DNA from: Bacteroidota bacterium
Lineage (GTDB): Bacteria; Bacteroidota; Bacteroidia; NS11-12g; UBA9320
Length of the DNA: 64,000 nucleotides
Assembly: GCA_947468275.1 (NCBI GenBank)
Contig: CANIKO010000015.1
Location: 1-64,000 of the forward strand
Direction of reading: 5' to 3'
Part shown: positions 18,927 through 28,806 of the stretch, piece after piece
Layout of the letters: each line of letters starts with the position of its first letter
How positions within the stretch are numbered: position 1 is the stretch's first letter
Translations under genes and position numbers: made by a program
Notes under the pieces: model-generated
Databases searched by the model: none
Told to the model about the DNA's origin: nothing
What the model saw: the letters and a program-made list of their open reading frames with translations, nothing else

Positions 18927-21900
18927 ATGATAAAAAAGCATTTAAGTGTGTTATGCATAATCTTTGTAAGTTTTACTGGATTTTCACAAACTATTAACTT
19001 AAGTAAATTTTCTGAACTTAAATTTAGAAATATTGGCCCTTATCGCGGAGGAAGAAGTATAGCAGTGGCTGGACATCCGACTACCCCAAATACATTTTAT
19101 TTTGGAGCTGTAGGTGGAGGTATTTGGAAAACGTTAGATGGAGGAAAACTTTGGGATTGTATTTCAGACACCAATTTTAAAAGCAGTTCCGTTGGGGCAA
19201 TAACTTTAGCCCCCAGTGACCCTAAAATTATCTTTGCAGGCACAGGAGAGTCAGATATAAGAGGCAATATAAGTTTTGGTGATGGACTTTATAAAAGCAT
19301 TAATGGAGGAAAAAAATGGCAAAAAATTGGATTAGAAAACACTTATGCTATTTCTAAAATTATCATTCATCCTAAGAATCCTGATATTGTATTTGTTGCG
19401 GCGTTGGGAAATGTATTTAAACCAAACATTGACCGAGGCGTTTTCAGAACCAAGGACGGTGGCAAAACTTGGCAGAAAATTCTTTATAAATCCGATAGCA
19501 CAGGATGTATTGATATTGCCATGGACCCTAATGACCCATTGGTGATATATGCTGGAATGTGGCAAACTTATAGAACACCATGGAGCATGGTAAGTGGCGG
19601 TAAACAAAGTGGATTATATAAAAGTATAGATGGTGGCGATACTTGGAAAAATATTTCACAAAATGAAGGATTACCCAAAGGTATTTTGGGTAAAATCTGT
19701 ATTTCGATTTCTCCAGTTAATTCTGACAGGGTTTTTGCAATGGTAGAAAATACCAACGGGGGTCTTTTTAGGAGTGATGATGCCGGTGAAACTTGGCAAA
19801 AGATTACTGAAGAACGTTCGATTAATCAACGTCCATGGTATTTTAGCAGTATTTTTTGCCACCCCAAAAATCAAGATATTATTTATATTTTAAATGTGGC
19901 TTACCACAAAAGTACCGATGGTGGAAAAACATTTACCAACCATTGGGCGCAACACGCCGATAACCATGATATGTGGATCAATCCTGAAAACCCCGAAATT
20001 ATGATGATAGGCAATGATGGCGGTGGAACTGTGAGTTATAATGGAGGATTAAGCTGGAGCGAACAGAATTTTCCGACCGGTCAGTTTTATCATGTTGCTA
20101 TCGATAATTGTTTTCCTTACAAAATTTATGGTGCACAACAAGATAATACGAGTGTTGCCATTGCAAGTCGCAGTTTTGGTTGGGAAATTGGCAAATCGGA
20201 TTGGTTTAATTGTGCTTGGGGCGAAAGTGGTTATATTGCTCCACATCCTTTTAAACCAAAATTAACTTTTGGAGGAAATTATAGCGGTGCTATATATCGA
20301 TATGACAAAGAATTGGGGCATACGACCTTAGTAAATGTATATCCTGAAGAAACTGTAGGTGATGGTGTCCATAATGCTAAGCAGCGCTTCCAATGGACCT
20401 TTCCTATCCTCTTTTCACCATTTAGCACCAAGGAAAAAACCATTTTATACGCCACTTCTCAAAATGTTCATCGCAGCTATGATGAAGGATTGCATTGGGA
20501 AACCATCAGCCCTGATTTAACAAGAAATGACAAATCAAAACAACAAGCTAGCGGAGGCCTTATATCTAAAGATAATACCGGGGTAGAAACCTATAATACA
20601 GTTTTTACATTTGCCGAATCAAACCTTGAAAAAGGAATATTTTGGGCAGGCAGCGATGATGGGTTGGTTCATTTAAGTAAAAATGACGGCCAATCTTGGC
20701 AAAATATAACGCCAACTTCAATTTCAGAAAACACACAAATAAGTATTATAGAACCTTCACATTTCAACAAACAAAAAGCCTATTTATCAGCTACACGATT
20801 TAAAATGGGTGAGAATAGTCCATATTTATTTAAGACCAGTGATTATGGAAAAACATGGCAAAGGATTGATAAAGGACTACCAAAAAATTATGTCACTAGA
20901 GTGATCCGTGAAGACCCATCCAAAGAAGGACTTTTATTCTGTGGAACAGAAACAGGCCTTTTTATCTCATTTAATGACGGGGATTATTGGCAAAAATTTA
21001 ATCAAAACTTACCCAACACTCCCATTCATGATATCGCTATTCACCCTACAGAACATGATTTAATATTGGCTACTCATGGCCGTGGGTTTTGGGTATTAGA
21101 CAATATTAGTAGTCTTTATTATTTAGTTGATAAAAAATCAAATCCGACTTCAGTTTCTCTTTATTGCAGAAACACGTTTAATGCTGGCGGAGGAACTTAT
21201 GAATCTCCAACAATGCAAGCAGGTATTAATGCACCTTGTGGTATGGTTATTGACTATTTTTTGCCAGATTCCCTAAAAAAAGAATTGATAATAAAAATTA
21301 AAACCAGCAAGGGCGATTCATTGGCCGCTTTCTCATCTACGCGTGATAAGAACTATGCACAAATTGTAATAAATAATGATTTTTACCAACCCAAAACAGC
21401 CCAACCACAAGGGATACTCAAGGCAAAGAAAGGATTTAACCGATTTGTATGGGATATGAAAACGGCTGATTTAGTAAATGTAGTTGGCGATGGACAAGTC
21501 ATGTGGGGTGGTTCACTGTCGGGGCCATTAGCTTTTCCCGACACTTATATAATTGAGCTATACATTAAAGATAGCCTAGTACAAACCTTAGAATGTAAAA
21601 TTCTTCCTGACCCTCGTTTTGAGGAACCCACTATTGAAAATTACAGGGGTAAAAAACAATTATTGGATTCGGTGATTACCAAAGTTAATGCTATACACAC
21701 TGCAATCAATCAGATGCGAAATATCAAAAAGCAAATCAATGATTTTAATTCGGGCTTAGCAATAAAAGAGCAGCGTGATACGATGCAAAAACTGGGGAAA
21801 ATTATTATCGACACACTCACAGCTATCGAAAATGAACTTATTCAAAACAAGGCTAAAAATGGACAGGATTTACTAAATTACCCTATGAAATTAAATAATA

Positions 21901-22097
21901 AAATGGCTGCGTTAATTGACAATATTGATGCATTTAAGGGTGTTGTACCTCAACAATATCAAGATGTTTATAATGATTTGTCTATCAAAGCCAACCTTCA
22001 ATTATGGAAATTCGAAACTCTTAAGACAAACCAAATTAAAAATTTTAATAATCTGGCAAAAACAATGGATGTGGATGTTATAAAGATTAAGAAGTAA
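18927..22097 (+). CDS. secreted BNR/sortilin-type beta-propeller protein (glycosyl-hydrolase-like)
   Basis: This 1056-residue protein has a signal peptide (core LSVLCIIFVSFTGFS). Residues about 30-700 hold many BNR/Asp-box repeats of the form S-x-DGG-x-TW (KTLDGGKLW, KSINGGKKW, RTKDGGKTW, KSIDGGDTW, RSDDAGETW, KTSDYGKTW). This is the pattern of the large Bacteroidota family often labelled WD40/YVTN/BNR-like or VPS10/sortilin-like protein. It is often called glycosyl hydrolase, but no catalytic residues can be assigned here and the activity is unknown. Residues about 730-1056 form a non-repeat tail with a FVWDM strand motif and a helical end. There is no T9SS tail. Its stop codon is directly followed by the stop of the convergent gene, so no terminator fits between them. 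Confidence 0.82.
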   Translation: MIKKHLSVLCIIFVSFTGFSQTINLSKFSELKFRNIGPYRGGRSIAVAGHPTTPNTFYFGAVGGGIWKTLDGGKLWDCISDTNFKSSSVGAITLAPSDPKIIFAGTGESDIRGNISFGDGLYKSINGGKKWQKIGLENTYAISKIIIHPKNPDIVFVAALGNVFKPNIDRGVFRTKDGGKTWQKILYKSDSTGCIDIAMDPNDPLVIYAGMWQTYRTPWSMVSGGKQSGLYKSIDGGDTWKNISQNEGLPKGILGKICISISPVNSDRVFAMVENTNGGLFRSDDAGETWQKITEERSINQRPWYFSSIFCHPKNQDIIYILNVAYHKSTDGGKTFTNHWAQHADNHDMWINPENPEIMMIGNDGGGTVSYNGGLSWSEQNFPTGQFYHVAIDNCFPYKIYGAQQDNTSVAIASRSFGWEIGKSDWFNCAWGESGYIAPHPFKPKLTFGGNYSGAIYRYDKELGHTTLVNVYPEETVGDGVHNAKQRFQWTFPILFSPFSTKEKTILYATSQNVHRSYDEGLHWETISPDLTRNDKSKQQASGGLISKDNTGVETYNTVFTFAESNLEKGIFWAGSDDGLVHLSKNDGQSWQNITPTSISENTQISIIEPSHFNKQKAYLSATRFKMGENSPYLFKTSDYGKTWQRIDKGLPKNYVTRVIREDPSKEGLLFCGTETGLFISFNDGDYWQKFNQNLPNTPIHDIAIHPTEHDLILATHGRGFWVLDNISSLYYLVDKKSNPTSVSLYCRNTFNAGGGTYESPTMQAGINAPCGMVIDYFLPDSLKKELIIKIKTSKGDSLAAFSSTRDKNYAQIVINNDFYQPKTAQPQGILKAKKGFNRFVWDMKTADLVNVVGDGQVMWGGSLSGPLAFPDTYIIELYIKDSLVQTLECKILPDPRFEEPTIENYRGKKQLLDSVITKVNAIHTAINQMRNIKKQINDFNSGLAIKEQRDTMQKLGKIIIDTLTAIENELIQNKAKNGQDLLNYPMKLNNKMAALIDNIDAFKGVVPQQYQDVYNDLSIKANLQLWKFETLKTNQIKNFNNLAKTMDVDVIKIKK

Positions 22098-22991
22098 TCA
22101 ATACTCCAAATAGGGCTCAATTTTATCAATCATTTCTTTATTGAGTAAAATTACCTTTTCCAAATCTGACCTAGATTTATAAAGTCCATGTTGCTTGCGG
22201 TAATTGATAATAGCATTGGCTTCCTTTGAAGAAATATAGGGATGCCAATTAAGTAGGTAAAATTCAGCGGTATTAACATTTAACCGTTTAATATGACCCT
22301 TATCGATAAAAACGTATGGCGCAAATGCCTCCACTTGTTCGGGTTTAATATTAAAAATCTCATAAAGCTGTTCCATTTTTACGTATCCTCCCAAGGCATC
22401 ACGGTACTTTATAATTTTAGAACTTAAATATGGTCCAATACCTTTTACTTTTAAAAGGGTTAGAGAATCTGCCATATTTAATTCAACCTTAACAGTTTCC
22501 AATTCAGGCTTTTTATATTCATTTTTGGGGTAAAAATTAGAGGTATATTTTTCCTCAATTTTTATGTACGGAGCCATACGTTCATATACGTTTGGTTTTA
22601 AACCGTACAATTTTTTTAGGTCTTCTTTTTGATAAAACCTTGCCCCAGCATTCCTATATTTTGTGAAGCTTTTAATAACATATTGCGGTACTCTAAACTT
22701 CGCTAATTGCTGAGGATCCACAGTATTTGGGTCGAAATAAAAAGGCTCAAAAGGCTCCGTTTTTTGATAATCGTAATTCGTATATTCAGAATTAGGTTCT
22801 ATGGCATTTCCAGTATCCATTGCGGCTATTTCTTTTTCAAAAGCTTTTAATTCTTTAGAATAATCTTCATTTTTAAAAAGTAAATATGGCAAAAAATATA
22901 ACAGGGCTATCAAAACTAATAGCCCTGCAATGCCCGATTTTTCACGGGTAGTAAAATTTAGATAATCTTTACTAAACTGCTTGAACGACAT
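22098..22991 (-). CDS. membrane-anchored helix-hairpin-helix protein (ComEA-like)
   Basis: This 297-residue protein has one predicted membrane segment near the N-terminus (about 19-38, IAGLLVLIALLYFLPYLLF). A proline- and charge-rich linker follows, then helix-hairpin-helix motifs of the ComEA/T2SK kind: LKVKGIGPYLSSKIIKYRD (about 176-194) and a later one around NINTAEF-to-YRKQHGLY. Such repeats bind DNA backbone without sequence specificity. ComEA works in DNA uptake, but longer Bacteroidota proteins of this kind are widespread and their role is not settled. It is 29 bp downstream of the serine palmitoyltransferase-like gene and could be co-transcribed with it. Confidence 0.8.
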   Translation of the reverse strand: MSFKQFSKDYLNFTTREKSGIAGLLVLIALLYFLPYLLFKNEDYSKELKAFEKEIAAMDTGNAIEPNSEYTNYDYQKTEPFEPFYFDPNTVDPQQLAKFRVPQYVIKSFTKYRNAGARFYQKEDLKKLYGLKPNVYERMAPYIKIEEKYTSNFYPKNEYKKPELETVKVELNMADSLTLLKVKGIGPYLSSKIIKYRDALGGYVKMEQLYEIFNIKPEQVEAFAPYVFIDKGHIKRLNVNTAEFYLLNWHPYISSKEANAIINYRKQHGLYKSRSDLEKVILLNKEMIDKIEPYLEY

Positions 22992-23020
22992 CCATTCAAA
23001 GTAAAGTATTTTTTTTTAAA

Positions 23021-24262
23021 TTAATGTGCAGCTATTTTTTCTGACACATATTGACCCGATTTTAATTTTCCAACTATCTTACTAAAGGCATCAATGGTAT
23101 AGTTTACATCCTCCATTGTATGAACGGCTGTAGGAATTAATCGCAAAATAATTACACCTTTTGGTACCACAGGATATACAACCATTGAACAGAATATATT
23201 AAAATTTTCACGTAAATCAACAATTAAATTAGTGGCTTCAGGGATGGAGCCATTCATCAACACTGGAGTTACAGGTGAATTGGTTAAACCTATTTCAAAA
23301 CCAGCTTTTCTTAATCCGTCCTGCAATGCATTGGTAATTTCCCATAAATTATCTCTGTATTCAGGATGATTACGCATCAATTCTATTCGCTTTAAGGCAC
23401 CCATTACTAAGGCAATAGGCAAAGATTTGGCAAAGATTTGTGATCTCATATTGTAGCGCAAATACTCAACAATATCTGATTCACTGGAGATAAAACCACC
23501 TATTAATGCGAATGATTTTGCAAATGTTCCAAAATAAATATCTATCCCCTCTTGACAGTTCTGCTCCTGACCTGTTCCACCTCCAGTGGCTCCCATAGTT
23601 CCTATTCCATGAGCATCATCCACAAACAATCTGAAATTAAATTTCTTTTTCAGTTCAATTATTTCCTTTAATTTTCCCTGACGACCACTCATTCCAAATA
23701 CACCTTCGGTAATTACTAGGATGCAACCACCTTGAGCTTCAGCTAACTTTGTGGCCCTCTCTAATTGCTTTTCACAATCCTCTATATCATTGTGCTTATA
23801 AACATAGCGTTTGCCCATGTGTAATCTCACTCCATCCAAAATGCAGGCATGAGATTCGGCATCATATACAATGACATCATGGCGACTAACTAAACAATCA
23901 ATAGCTGAAACCATAGCCTGATAACCAAAGTTACACAAAATGGTTTCTTCTTTATTTACAAAAGCTGATAGTTCAGCTTCCAATTGCTCATGTGCATCTG
24001 AATTTCCACTCATCATTCGGGCACCCATTGGCAGAGCAAATCCATATTGGGCAGCAGCATCAGCATCAGCCTTGCGAACTTCGGGATGATTGGCTAAGCC
24101 TAAATAATTATTTAAACTCCAATTTAATCGGTCTTTTCCACGAAAACCCATTCTTGGTTTAACTTCACCTTCTAATTTTGGAAACGTAAAATATCCATGT
24201 GATTCTTTTGCATGCATCCCTATTGGTCCGCGATTCGCTTTTATTTTCTCAAATAAATCCAT
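23021..24262 (-). CDS. spt: PLP-dependent alpha-oxoamine synthase, probably serine palmitoyltransferase
   Basis: This 413-residue, full-length enzyme belongs to the alpha-oxoamine synthase family (serine palmitoyltransferase, KBL, BioF). Visible features are NNYLGLANHP (51-60), the PLP-stacking region around SHACILDG (137-144), VDDAHG (214-219, the Asp binding the pyridine nitrogen), and the Schiff-base lysine in GTFAKSF (K249). The N-terminal extension and TFAKSFALIGG resemble the serine palmitoyltransferases that start sphingolipid synthesis in Bacteroidota by joining serine and palmitoyl-CoA. Glycine C-acetyltransferase is the main alternative. No other sphingolipid genes are next to it. 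A -7 box lies 20 bp upstream. Confidence 0.78.
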   Translation of the reverse strand: MDLFEKIKANRGPIGMHAKESHGYFTFPKLEGEVKPRMGFRGKDRLNWSLNNYLGLANHPEVRKADADAAAQYGFALPMGARMMSGNSDAHEQLEAELSAFVNKEETILCNFGYQAMVSAIDCLVSRHDVIVYDAESHACILDGVRLHMGKRYVYKHNDIEDCEKQLERATKLAEAQGGCILVITEGVFGMSGRQGKLKEIIELKKKFNFRLFVDDAHGIGTMGATGGGTGQEQNCQEGIDIYFGTFAKSFALIGGFISSESDIVEYLRYNMRSQIFAKSLPIALVMGALKRIELMRNHPEYRDNLWEITNALQDGLRKAGFEIGLTNSPVTPVLMNGSIPEATNLIVDLRENFNIFCSMVVYPVVPKGVIILRLIPTAVHTMEDVNYTIDAFSKIVGKLKSGQYVSEKIAAH

Positions 24263-24281
24263 ACTCTATTTTTAATGGCGG

Positions 24282-24289
24282 CAAAGGTA
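24282..24289 (-). promoter_or_regulatory. -7 box for the serine palmitoyltransferase-like gene
   Basis: On the minus strand this reads TACCTTTG, 20 bp before the ATG at 24262. No TTG is seen at the expected distance. The stretch 24290-24509 holds a second TACTTTTG on the plus strand (24361-24368) and a 50-codon open frame that I do not trust as a gene. Confidence 0.5.
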
Positions 24290-24509
24290 TGAAAAAGAAT
24301 CAGGAATGGTAAACTGTGAACATTGTCCTCAAAAAATCGGTTAAATTGCCAATAACTCACTACTTTTGGGATTTGTAATTTCTTTGGATGCCGGGATTAC
24401 TTCATTAATAAATGCGGCTATGGCTGTGGCCATAAAAAATGAAAAAATTGAAGTAAACGTGGTTAAAATTGGATTGAGACGTAAAACGATGATATATTAG
24501 AAATTTAGT

Positions 24510-26345
24510 TTAATTGGCAATCTCAAAATGCTTTTCCATAGCCTGAATGGTGTAATAATTTTTATAAATACCATCTTCAATAATCATTAATTCATTATGG
24601 CTTCCCTGTTCAGCAATTACACCATTATCAAGTACTACTATCAAATCTGCATTTTTAATAGTACTTAAGCGATGGGCTATTACTATCGAAGTTCGGTTAA
24701 ACAATAATTTATCTAAAGCATCTTGCACTAGCAGTTCACTTTGACTATCAAGACTGCTAGTGGCTTCGTCCAAAATCAAGATTTCGGGGTTTTTAAGTAC
24801 AGCCCTTGCTAATGCAATACGTTGGCGCTGACCACCTGATAGCTTAACCCCTCTATCTCCTACCATCGTTTCATAACCTTCACTAAAACTAGTTATAAAC
24901 TCATGAGCATTGGCAGTTTTTGCAGCTTCTATTATTTCACTTTCAGCAGCTGTAGGTTTGCCATAAGCAATATTTTCTTTGATGCTTCCTCCAAATAAAA
25001 GAATTTCCTGAGGCACAAAGGCAAAAAGTTTTCGATAAGCGTTGGTGTCAATATCCTTAATATTTTTCCCATCCAATTCTATAGAACCTTCGGTTGGTTC
25101 ATAAAATTTAAGAAGCATACTGGCAATGGTAGATTTACCCATTCCACTAGGGCCTACAATGGCAATTTGTTTTCCTTTTTCAATGGTTAGGCTTAAATGA
25201 TTAATTATAGTTTGCTCCGGCCTTGAAGGATAAAAAAAAGTGGTGTCTTTAAATGATAAGGTGTCATTAAATTTAGGGGATTCAATTTCCGAAATATTAC
25301 TAATTATAACTTCAGATGTTTCTTTTAAAATTTCTTTAACCCTTTGAGTGGCTCCAATTGATTTTTGAAGTTGCGTGTAGTTTTCCGCAAATCCAGCCAA
25401 TGAACCAGCTATAAACATACTAAAAAATACAAATTTATTTAACGTTCCAATTTCCATTAAGCCTTGTTGCACTTTTGTTAAGCCCACCCATAGCACCAAA
25501 GTAATGGCCCCAAACATCAGGAACATTACAGTGCCAGCAAAAGCTCCCCGAAAACCTGCATTGCGAATGGCCAAAGCAACTACGCCTTTCAGCCCCTTTG
25601 AATAGCGCCCAATCTCGAAGGATTCATTAGAAAAGGATTTTACACTGCTAATTCCCTGTAATGATTCTTCTAAAATTACTGAGGTTTTGGCCAGAGCATC
25701 CTGTGTTTTACGTGCATTATCTTTTATTTTTTTACCAAAATAAAAAGCAAAGGCAATAATTAAAGGAACAACGCTCAAAAACCAAAGTGCCAAATCTGGG
25801 AACATTAATAAAACATAACTTACTCCACCAACAAGTATAATAGTTTGCCTAACTACATTGGCAAGAATTGTACTGATTGTATCCTGAATTTGGGAAAGGT
25901 CGTTTGAAATTCGGCTTATCAACTCTCCCACCCTATTTTGGTAAAAAAAATCAACGGGAAGGGTAATTATTTTTTCATAAAGTTTGATTCGGATATCAGC
26001 CACTGATTTTTCGCCAACTTCAGCAAACCATTTGATACGAAATAACGCCAAAAGTGAGGTTGTAAAAATCAATACTCCTAAAACTGTAAATACCGTTTTA
26101 AGACTGGAACCAAAATATTTTGAAGGCTTATTATGAACGGCAATATTGATTAGGTCACCCAATATTGTTGGGAACAAGAGAGACAACCCACTTGTTAAAG
26201 CTAAAAAGAAAAGCCCAATAATAAATTTTGTTCTATATGGTTTTACAAATGAAAAAATAAAAAAAGCATCTTTTAAATTTTCCTTAGAAAAACGAGCTTT
26301 TGGCAAGTCCTCCTCCATCTTTCCTGCTGAATTAAATCGTGACAT
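24510..26345 (-). CDS. ABC-type exporter, fused membrane and ATPase domains (MsbA-like)
   Basis: This 611-residue half-transporter works as a dimer in the inner membrane. An N-terminal six-helix domain (about 35-330, including LLFPTILGDLINIAV) is followed by a nucleotide-binding domain (about 360-600) with Walker A GPSGMGKST, signature LSGGQRQRIALARA, Walker B ILILDEATSSLDSQS and the switch histidine in IVIAHRLSTI. The family exports lipids, drugs or peptides. The substrate cannot be read from sequence; lipid A export (MsbA) is one option. It is separated from the next minus-strand gene by about 250 bp and has its own -7 box. Confidence 0.88.
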   Translation of the reverse strand: MSRFNSAGKMEEDLPKARFSKENLKDAFFIFSFVKPYRTKFIIGLFFLALTSGLSLLFPTILGDLINIAVHNKPSKYFGSSLKTVFTVLGVLIFTTSLLALFRIKWFAEVGEKSVADIRIKLYEKIITLPVDFFYQNRVGELISRISNDLSQIQDTISTILANVVRQTIILVGGVSYVLLMFPDLALWFLSVVPLIIAFAFYFGKKIKDNARKTQDALAKTSVILEESLQGISSVKSFSNESFEIGRYSKGLKGVVALAIRNAGFRGAFAGTVMFLMFGAITLVLWVGLTKVQQGLMEIGTLNKFVFFSMFIAGSLAGFAENYTQLQKSIGATQRVKEILKETSEVIISNISEIESPKFNDTLSFKDTTFFYPSRPEQTIINHLSLTIEKGKQIAIVGPSGMGKSTIASMLLKFYEPTEGSIELDGKNIKDIDTNAYRKLFAFVPQEILLFGGSIKENIAYGKPTAAESEIIEAAKTANAHEFITSFSEGYETMVGDRGVKLSGGQRQRIALARAVLKNPEILILDEATSSLDSQSELLVQDALDKLLFNRTSIVIAHRLSTIKNADLIVVLDNGVIAEQGSHNELMIIEDGIYKNYYTIQAMEKHFEIAN

Positions 26346-26356
26346 AAATTAAAATG

Positions 26357-26364
26357 CAAATTTA
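26357..26364 (-). promoter_or_regulatory. -7 box for the ABC exporter gene
   Basis: On the minus strand this reads TAAATTTG, 11 bp before the ATG at 26345. It is divergent from the box at 26418. Confidence 0.45.
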
Positions 26365-26417
26365 CTTTTAATGGGTTATTAATATTGGAGCTATATTATT
26401 TAATATTATAAAACGTT

Positions 26418-26425
26418 TACCTTTG
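26418..26425 (+). promoter_or_regulatory. -7 box for the lipoprotein gene at 26450
   Basis: TACCTTTG, 24 bp before the ATG at 26450. The nearest TTG is 30 bp upstream, longer than usual. Confidence 0.45.
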
Positions 26426-26449
26426 AACTAGTAAAATAATTAACTCATT

Positions 26450-27448
26450 ATGACTTTAAGTTTATATTCTAAAAAGTATTATATATTCTTTAATTTGAAT
26501 AGGCTAATAATACCATTTTTATTAATAGTTTGGTTTTCATCTTGCACAGTGTCACGCTTTTCTAATAAAAAAAAGAGTGAAAATATAGTAATGAATGTTT
26601 CGGAGGATGAAACATTTGTAGCATCAGTTGGCAATAATCAACCATTAGCCCGCGGTGTAAAAACTAGAGGATTAATTACTGCGTCAATGCTAATGCAGGC
26701 CGCCAGTGTTGGCTCCGAAGCTCTAAAAAAATTTATCGATAACGAAAAGAAAAAATACACAGCCGAGTATAGTGAAGGAATTTATAATCTTTATTTCTAC
26801 AACCACCTGAGCGAAAACAATACTTGGGATCCTGAAGGTATGCAGTTAAAAGATTTCACCTTTATAAGAACTTTTAAAACTAAAAGTGGTAAAATTGATA
26901 CGGCCTTAAAAATCACTTTCATGTTGGATACAACGAATGCTTTTGAAATTTATAACAATGCTGTTTTCAAATTAAAGGTCAAGGATATTCAAATAAATTA
27001 CGCTAAAGCAAAAGTTCCTACCAAACATTGGTATATGCCTTGGACTTATGTTCAAAAAAAGAGAAATGATAAGTTGGATTTGGATATTGAAATTAATTTT
27101 AATACCACTTACAATTCAGAACAAGGTATTATTTACCACAATGTGGATTTGGGAAAATTTTACTTTCTAATACGAGATGCGCCTTTGGATAAAAAAGAAC
27201 CCGAATATAAATATTATTACGATTCACTAGCACATGAATCAGTTGACGGTTATAGCTTTATAGTGCCCCGTTCATTTGGCCACTATTATAACGGAACTGA
27301 ATATAAACCATGCTATAGCCAAGGAAAATATAACATTACAATCAGTGTAAAAGAATCTGGAAAAGAAAAATACATTGATAAATTGATAATGGATAATTCA
27401 AGTATTGCCATTGATGCTATTACCGAACAGGTCAAAAAAATTAAGTAA
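26450..27448 (+). CDS. lipoprotein of unknown function
   Basis: This 332-residue protein has an N-terminal hydrophobic segment ending in a lipobox (LLIVWFSSC, Cys about 32), so it should be lipidated. The mature part is rich in charged and aromatic residues, with a long beta-strand-like middle (LKDFTFIRTFK, ALKITFMLD, FKLKVKDIQINYAK) and no domain I recognise. A motif KHWYMPWTYVQKK lies near residue 188. It stands 33-63 bp before bamD on the same strand and may share its transcript. This would suggest an envelope role, but that is only context. Confidence 0.6.
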   Translation: MTLSLYSKKYYIFFNLNRLIIPFLLIVWFSSCTVSRFSNKKKSENIVMNVSEDETFVASVGNNQPLARGVKTRGLITASMLMQAASVGSEALKKFIDNEKKKYTAEYSEGIYNLYFYNHLSENNTWDPEGMQLKDFTFIRTFKTKSGKIDTALKITFMLDTTNAFEIYNNAVFKLKVKDIQINYAKAKVPTKHWYMPWTYVQKKRNDKLDLDIEINFNTTYNSEQGIIYHNVDLGKFYFLIRDAPLDKKEPEYKYYYDSLAHESVDGYSFIVPRSFGHYYNGTEYKPCYSQGKYNITISVKESGKEKYIDKLIMDNSSIAIDAITEQVKKIK

Positions 27449-27511
27449 CTTACAGCTAGTTGCTTTCGTATTACCAATAAAATGAATAATTTCATTAAAT
27501 TTGCGGGCTTG

Positions 27512-28354
27512 ATGCGGAAGGTACTTCTATTTTTCATTTCCTTTATAATGCTTGTTTCATGCAAAGACGGCTATAATTATGTAGCTAGAAAAGGAACTTT
27601 GACTCAAAAATACGAGTATTCAAAAAAGTATTTTGACAAAAAAAAATACTCCAAATCACAACCTTTATTAGAGGAAATTTACCCTCAATATAAAGGAAAG
27701 AAAGAAGCCGAAGATATCTATTATATGCTAGCCTACAGTCATTACAAATTACATGATTACTTATTGGCAAGCTATCATTTTGATAACTTTACTCAGCAAT
27801 ACAGCCTTAGCTCGCGAGTTGAGGAATGTGCATTTATGCATTGTATTTGTGAGTTTTACAAATCTCTTCCCACCTATTTAGATCAAACCATAACTGAAAA
27901 TGCAATAAAATCATTTCAGCTTTTTGTAAATAATTACAGTGAAAGTCGTTACATGAGTCAATGCAATGATTACATTGATAAACTAAGAGCTAAACTGCAT
28001 AAAAAAGCCTATTCTAATGCTATGCTTTATTATAGAATAGGCGATTATAAAGCATCTACTGTAGTATTTGCAAATGCAATAAAAGACTTTCCTGATTTAC
28101 CTCAAAAAGATGAATTTGAATTTTTGATTGTAAAAGCACATTATCTATATGCCAAAAACTCGATTTTATCGGTGCAATTAGATAGATATAAAAAAGCAAT
28201 TGAAGCTTCAAATGAATTTTACAGTGAGCATTCACAAAGTCCAAGTGTTTATAATGAGGATATGAAAAAACTTGTAATTTTAATTAATTCAGGAATTGCA
28301 AAATCCGAGCGTGAAATAAAACGAAAACCATTGGTAGCGCCTAAAACAATATAA
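27512..28354 (+). CDS. bamD: outer membrane assembly lipoprotein BamD
   Basis: This is a 280-residue lipoprotein, or 290 residues from the ATG at 27482. I prefer 27512 because it gives a compact signal peptide, MRKVLLFFISFIMLVSC, with lipobox Cys at 17. The mature part is a TPR-type helical repeat protein: KKYSKSQPLLEEIYPQYKG, AYSHYKLHDYLLASYHFDNFTQQY, and a third pair around YRIGDYKASTVVFANAIKDFP. This is the layout of BamD, which supports BamA in inserting beta-barrel proteins from the inner face of the outer membrane. It is followed by rpoZ, coaBC and a DUF4835 gene, the usual Bacteroidota order. Confidence 0.87.
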   Translation: MRKVLLFFISFIMLVSCKDGYNYVARKGTLTQKYEYSKKYFDKKKYSKSQPLLEEIYPQYKGKKEAEDIYYMLAYSHYKLHDYLLASYHFDNFTQQYSLSSRVEECAFMHCICEFYKSLPTYLDQTITENAIKSFQLFVNNYSESRYMSQCNDYIDKLRAKLHKKAYSNAMLYYRIGDYKASTVVFANAIKDFPDLPQKDEFEFLIVKAHYLYAKNSILSVQLDRYKKAIEASNEFYSEHSQSPSVYNEDMKKLVILINSGIAKSEREIKRKPLVAPKTI

Positions 28355-28387
28355 ATTTAAAATCAATTTAATAAAAAAATACAATAG

Positions 28388-28717
28388 ATGAAAAAAGAAG
28401 AAAAAGTTTCAAGTTCAGCAGTAAGTCGTGATACACGTTTATTAGATGGCCCTACAGGTAATCTTTATGAAACTGTAGCAATTATTGCCAAACGTGCAGG
28501 ACAAATTTCATTACAAACAAAAGAAGAAATGCACCAACGTTTGGAAGAGTTTATTGGCGACAATGATACCCTTGAAGAAGTTTTTGAAAACCGTGAACAA
28601 ATTGAAATTGCTACTTATTTTGAGCAACAACCAAAACCAACATTAATGGCTACTGATGAATTTTTGAAAGATAAAATTTATTACAGAAATCCAGCTAAAA
28701 TGGATGTTGAAAAATAA
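28388..28717 (+). CDS. rpoZ: DNA-directed RNA polymerase subunit omega
   Basis: This 109-residue protein matches the Bacteroidota omega subunit, which is longer than the proteobacterial one. The N-terminal half has the fold core ETVAIIAKRAGQISLQTKEE, corresponding to the omega helix that latches the beta-prime C-terminus. The acidic middle and KDKIYYRNPAK tail are usual for the phylum. It helps assemble and stabilise RNA polymerase. It lies 33 bp after bamD and 89 bp before coaBC, consistent with one operon. Confidence 0.88.
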   Translation: MKKEEKVSSSAVSRDTRLLDGPTGNLYETVAIIAKRAGQISLQTKEEMHQRLEEFIGDNDTLEEVFENREQIEIATYFEQQPKPTLMATDEFLKDKIYYRNPAKMDVEK

Positions 28718-28806
28718 GAAATGCTTTAGATAGCAAGCTCACTACAAACAGAAATGTAAAGTGGCATTCCATATGGCAATTGACTAAAATAAAGCATGAA
28801 TTACAT

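Noticed and set aside
18927-22097. True glycosyl hydrolase
   Set aside because: The BNR/Asp-box repeats are structural; no catalytic residues of a sialidase or other hydrolase family can be identified.
24345-24500. 50-codon plus-strand open frame after a TACTTTTG box
   Set aside because: No ATG near the box, no family resemblance, and it lies in a short divergent gap; kept only as a note.
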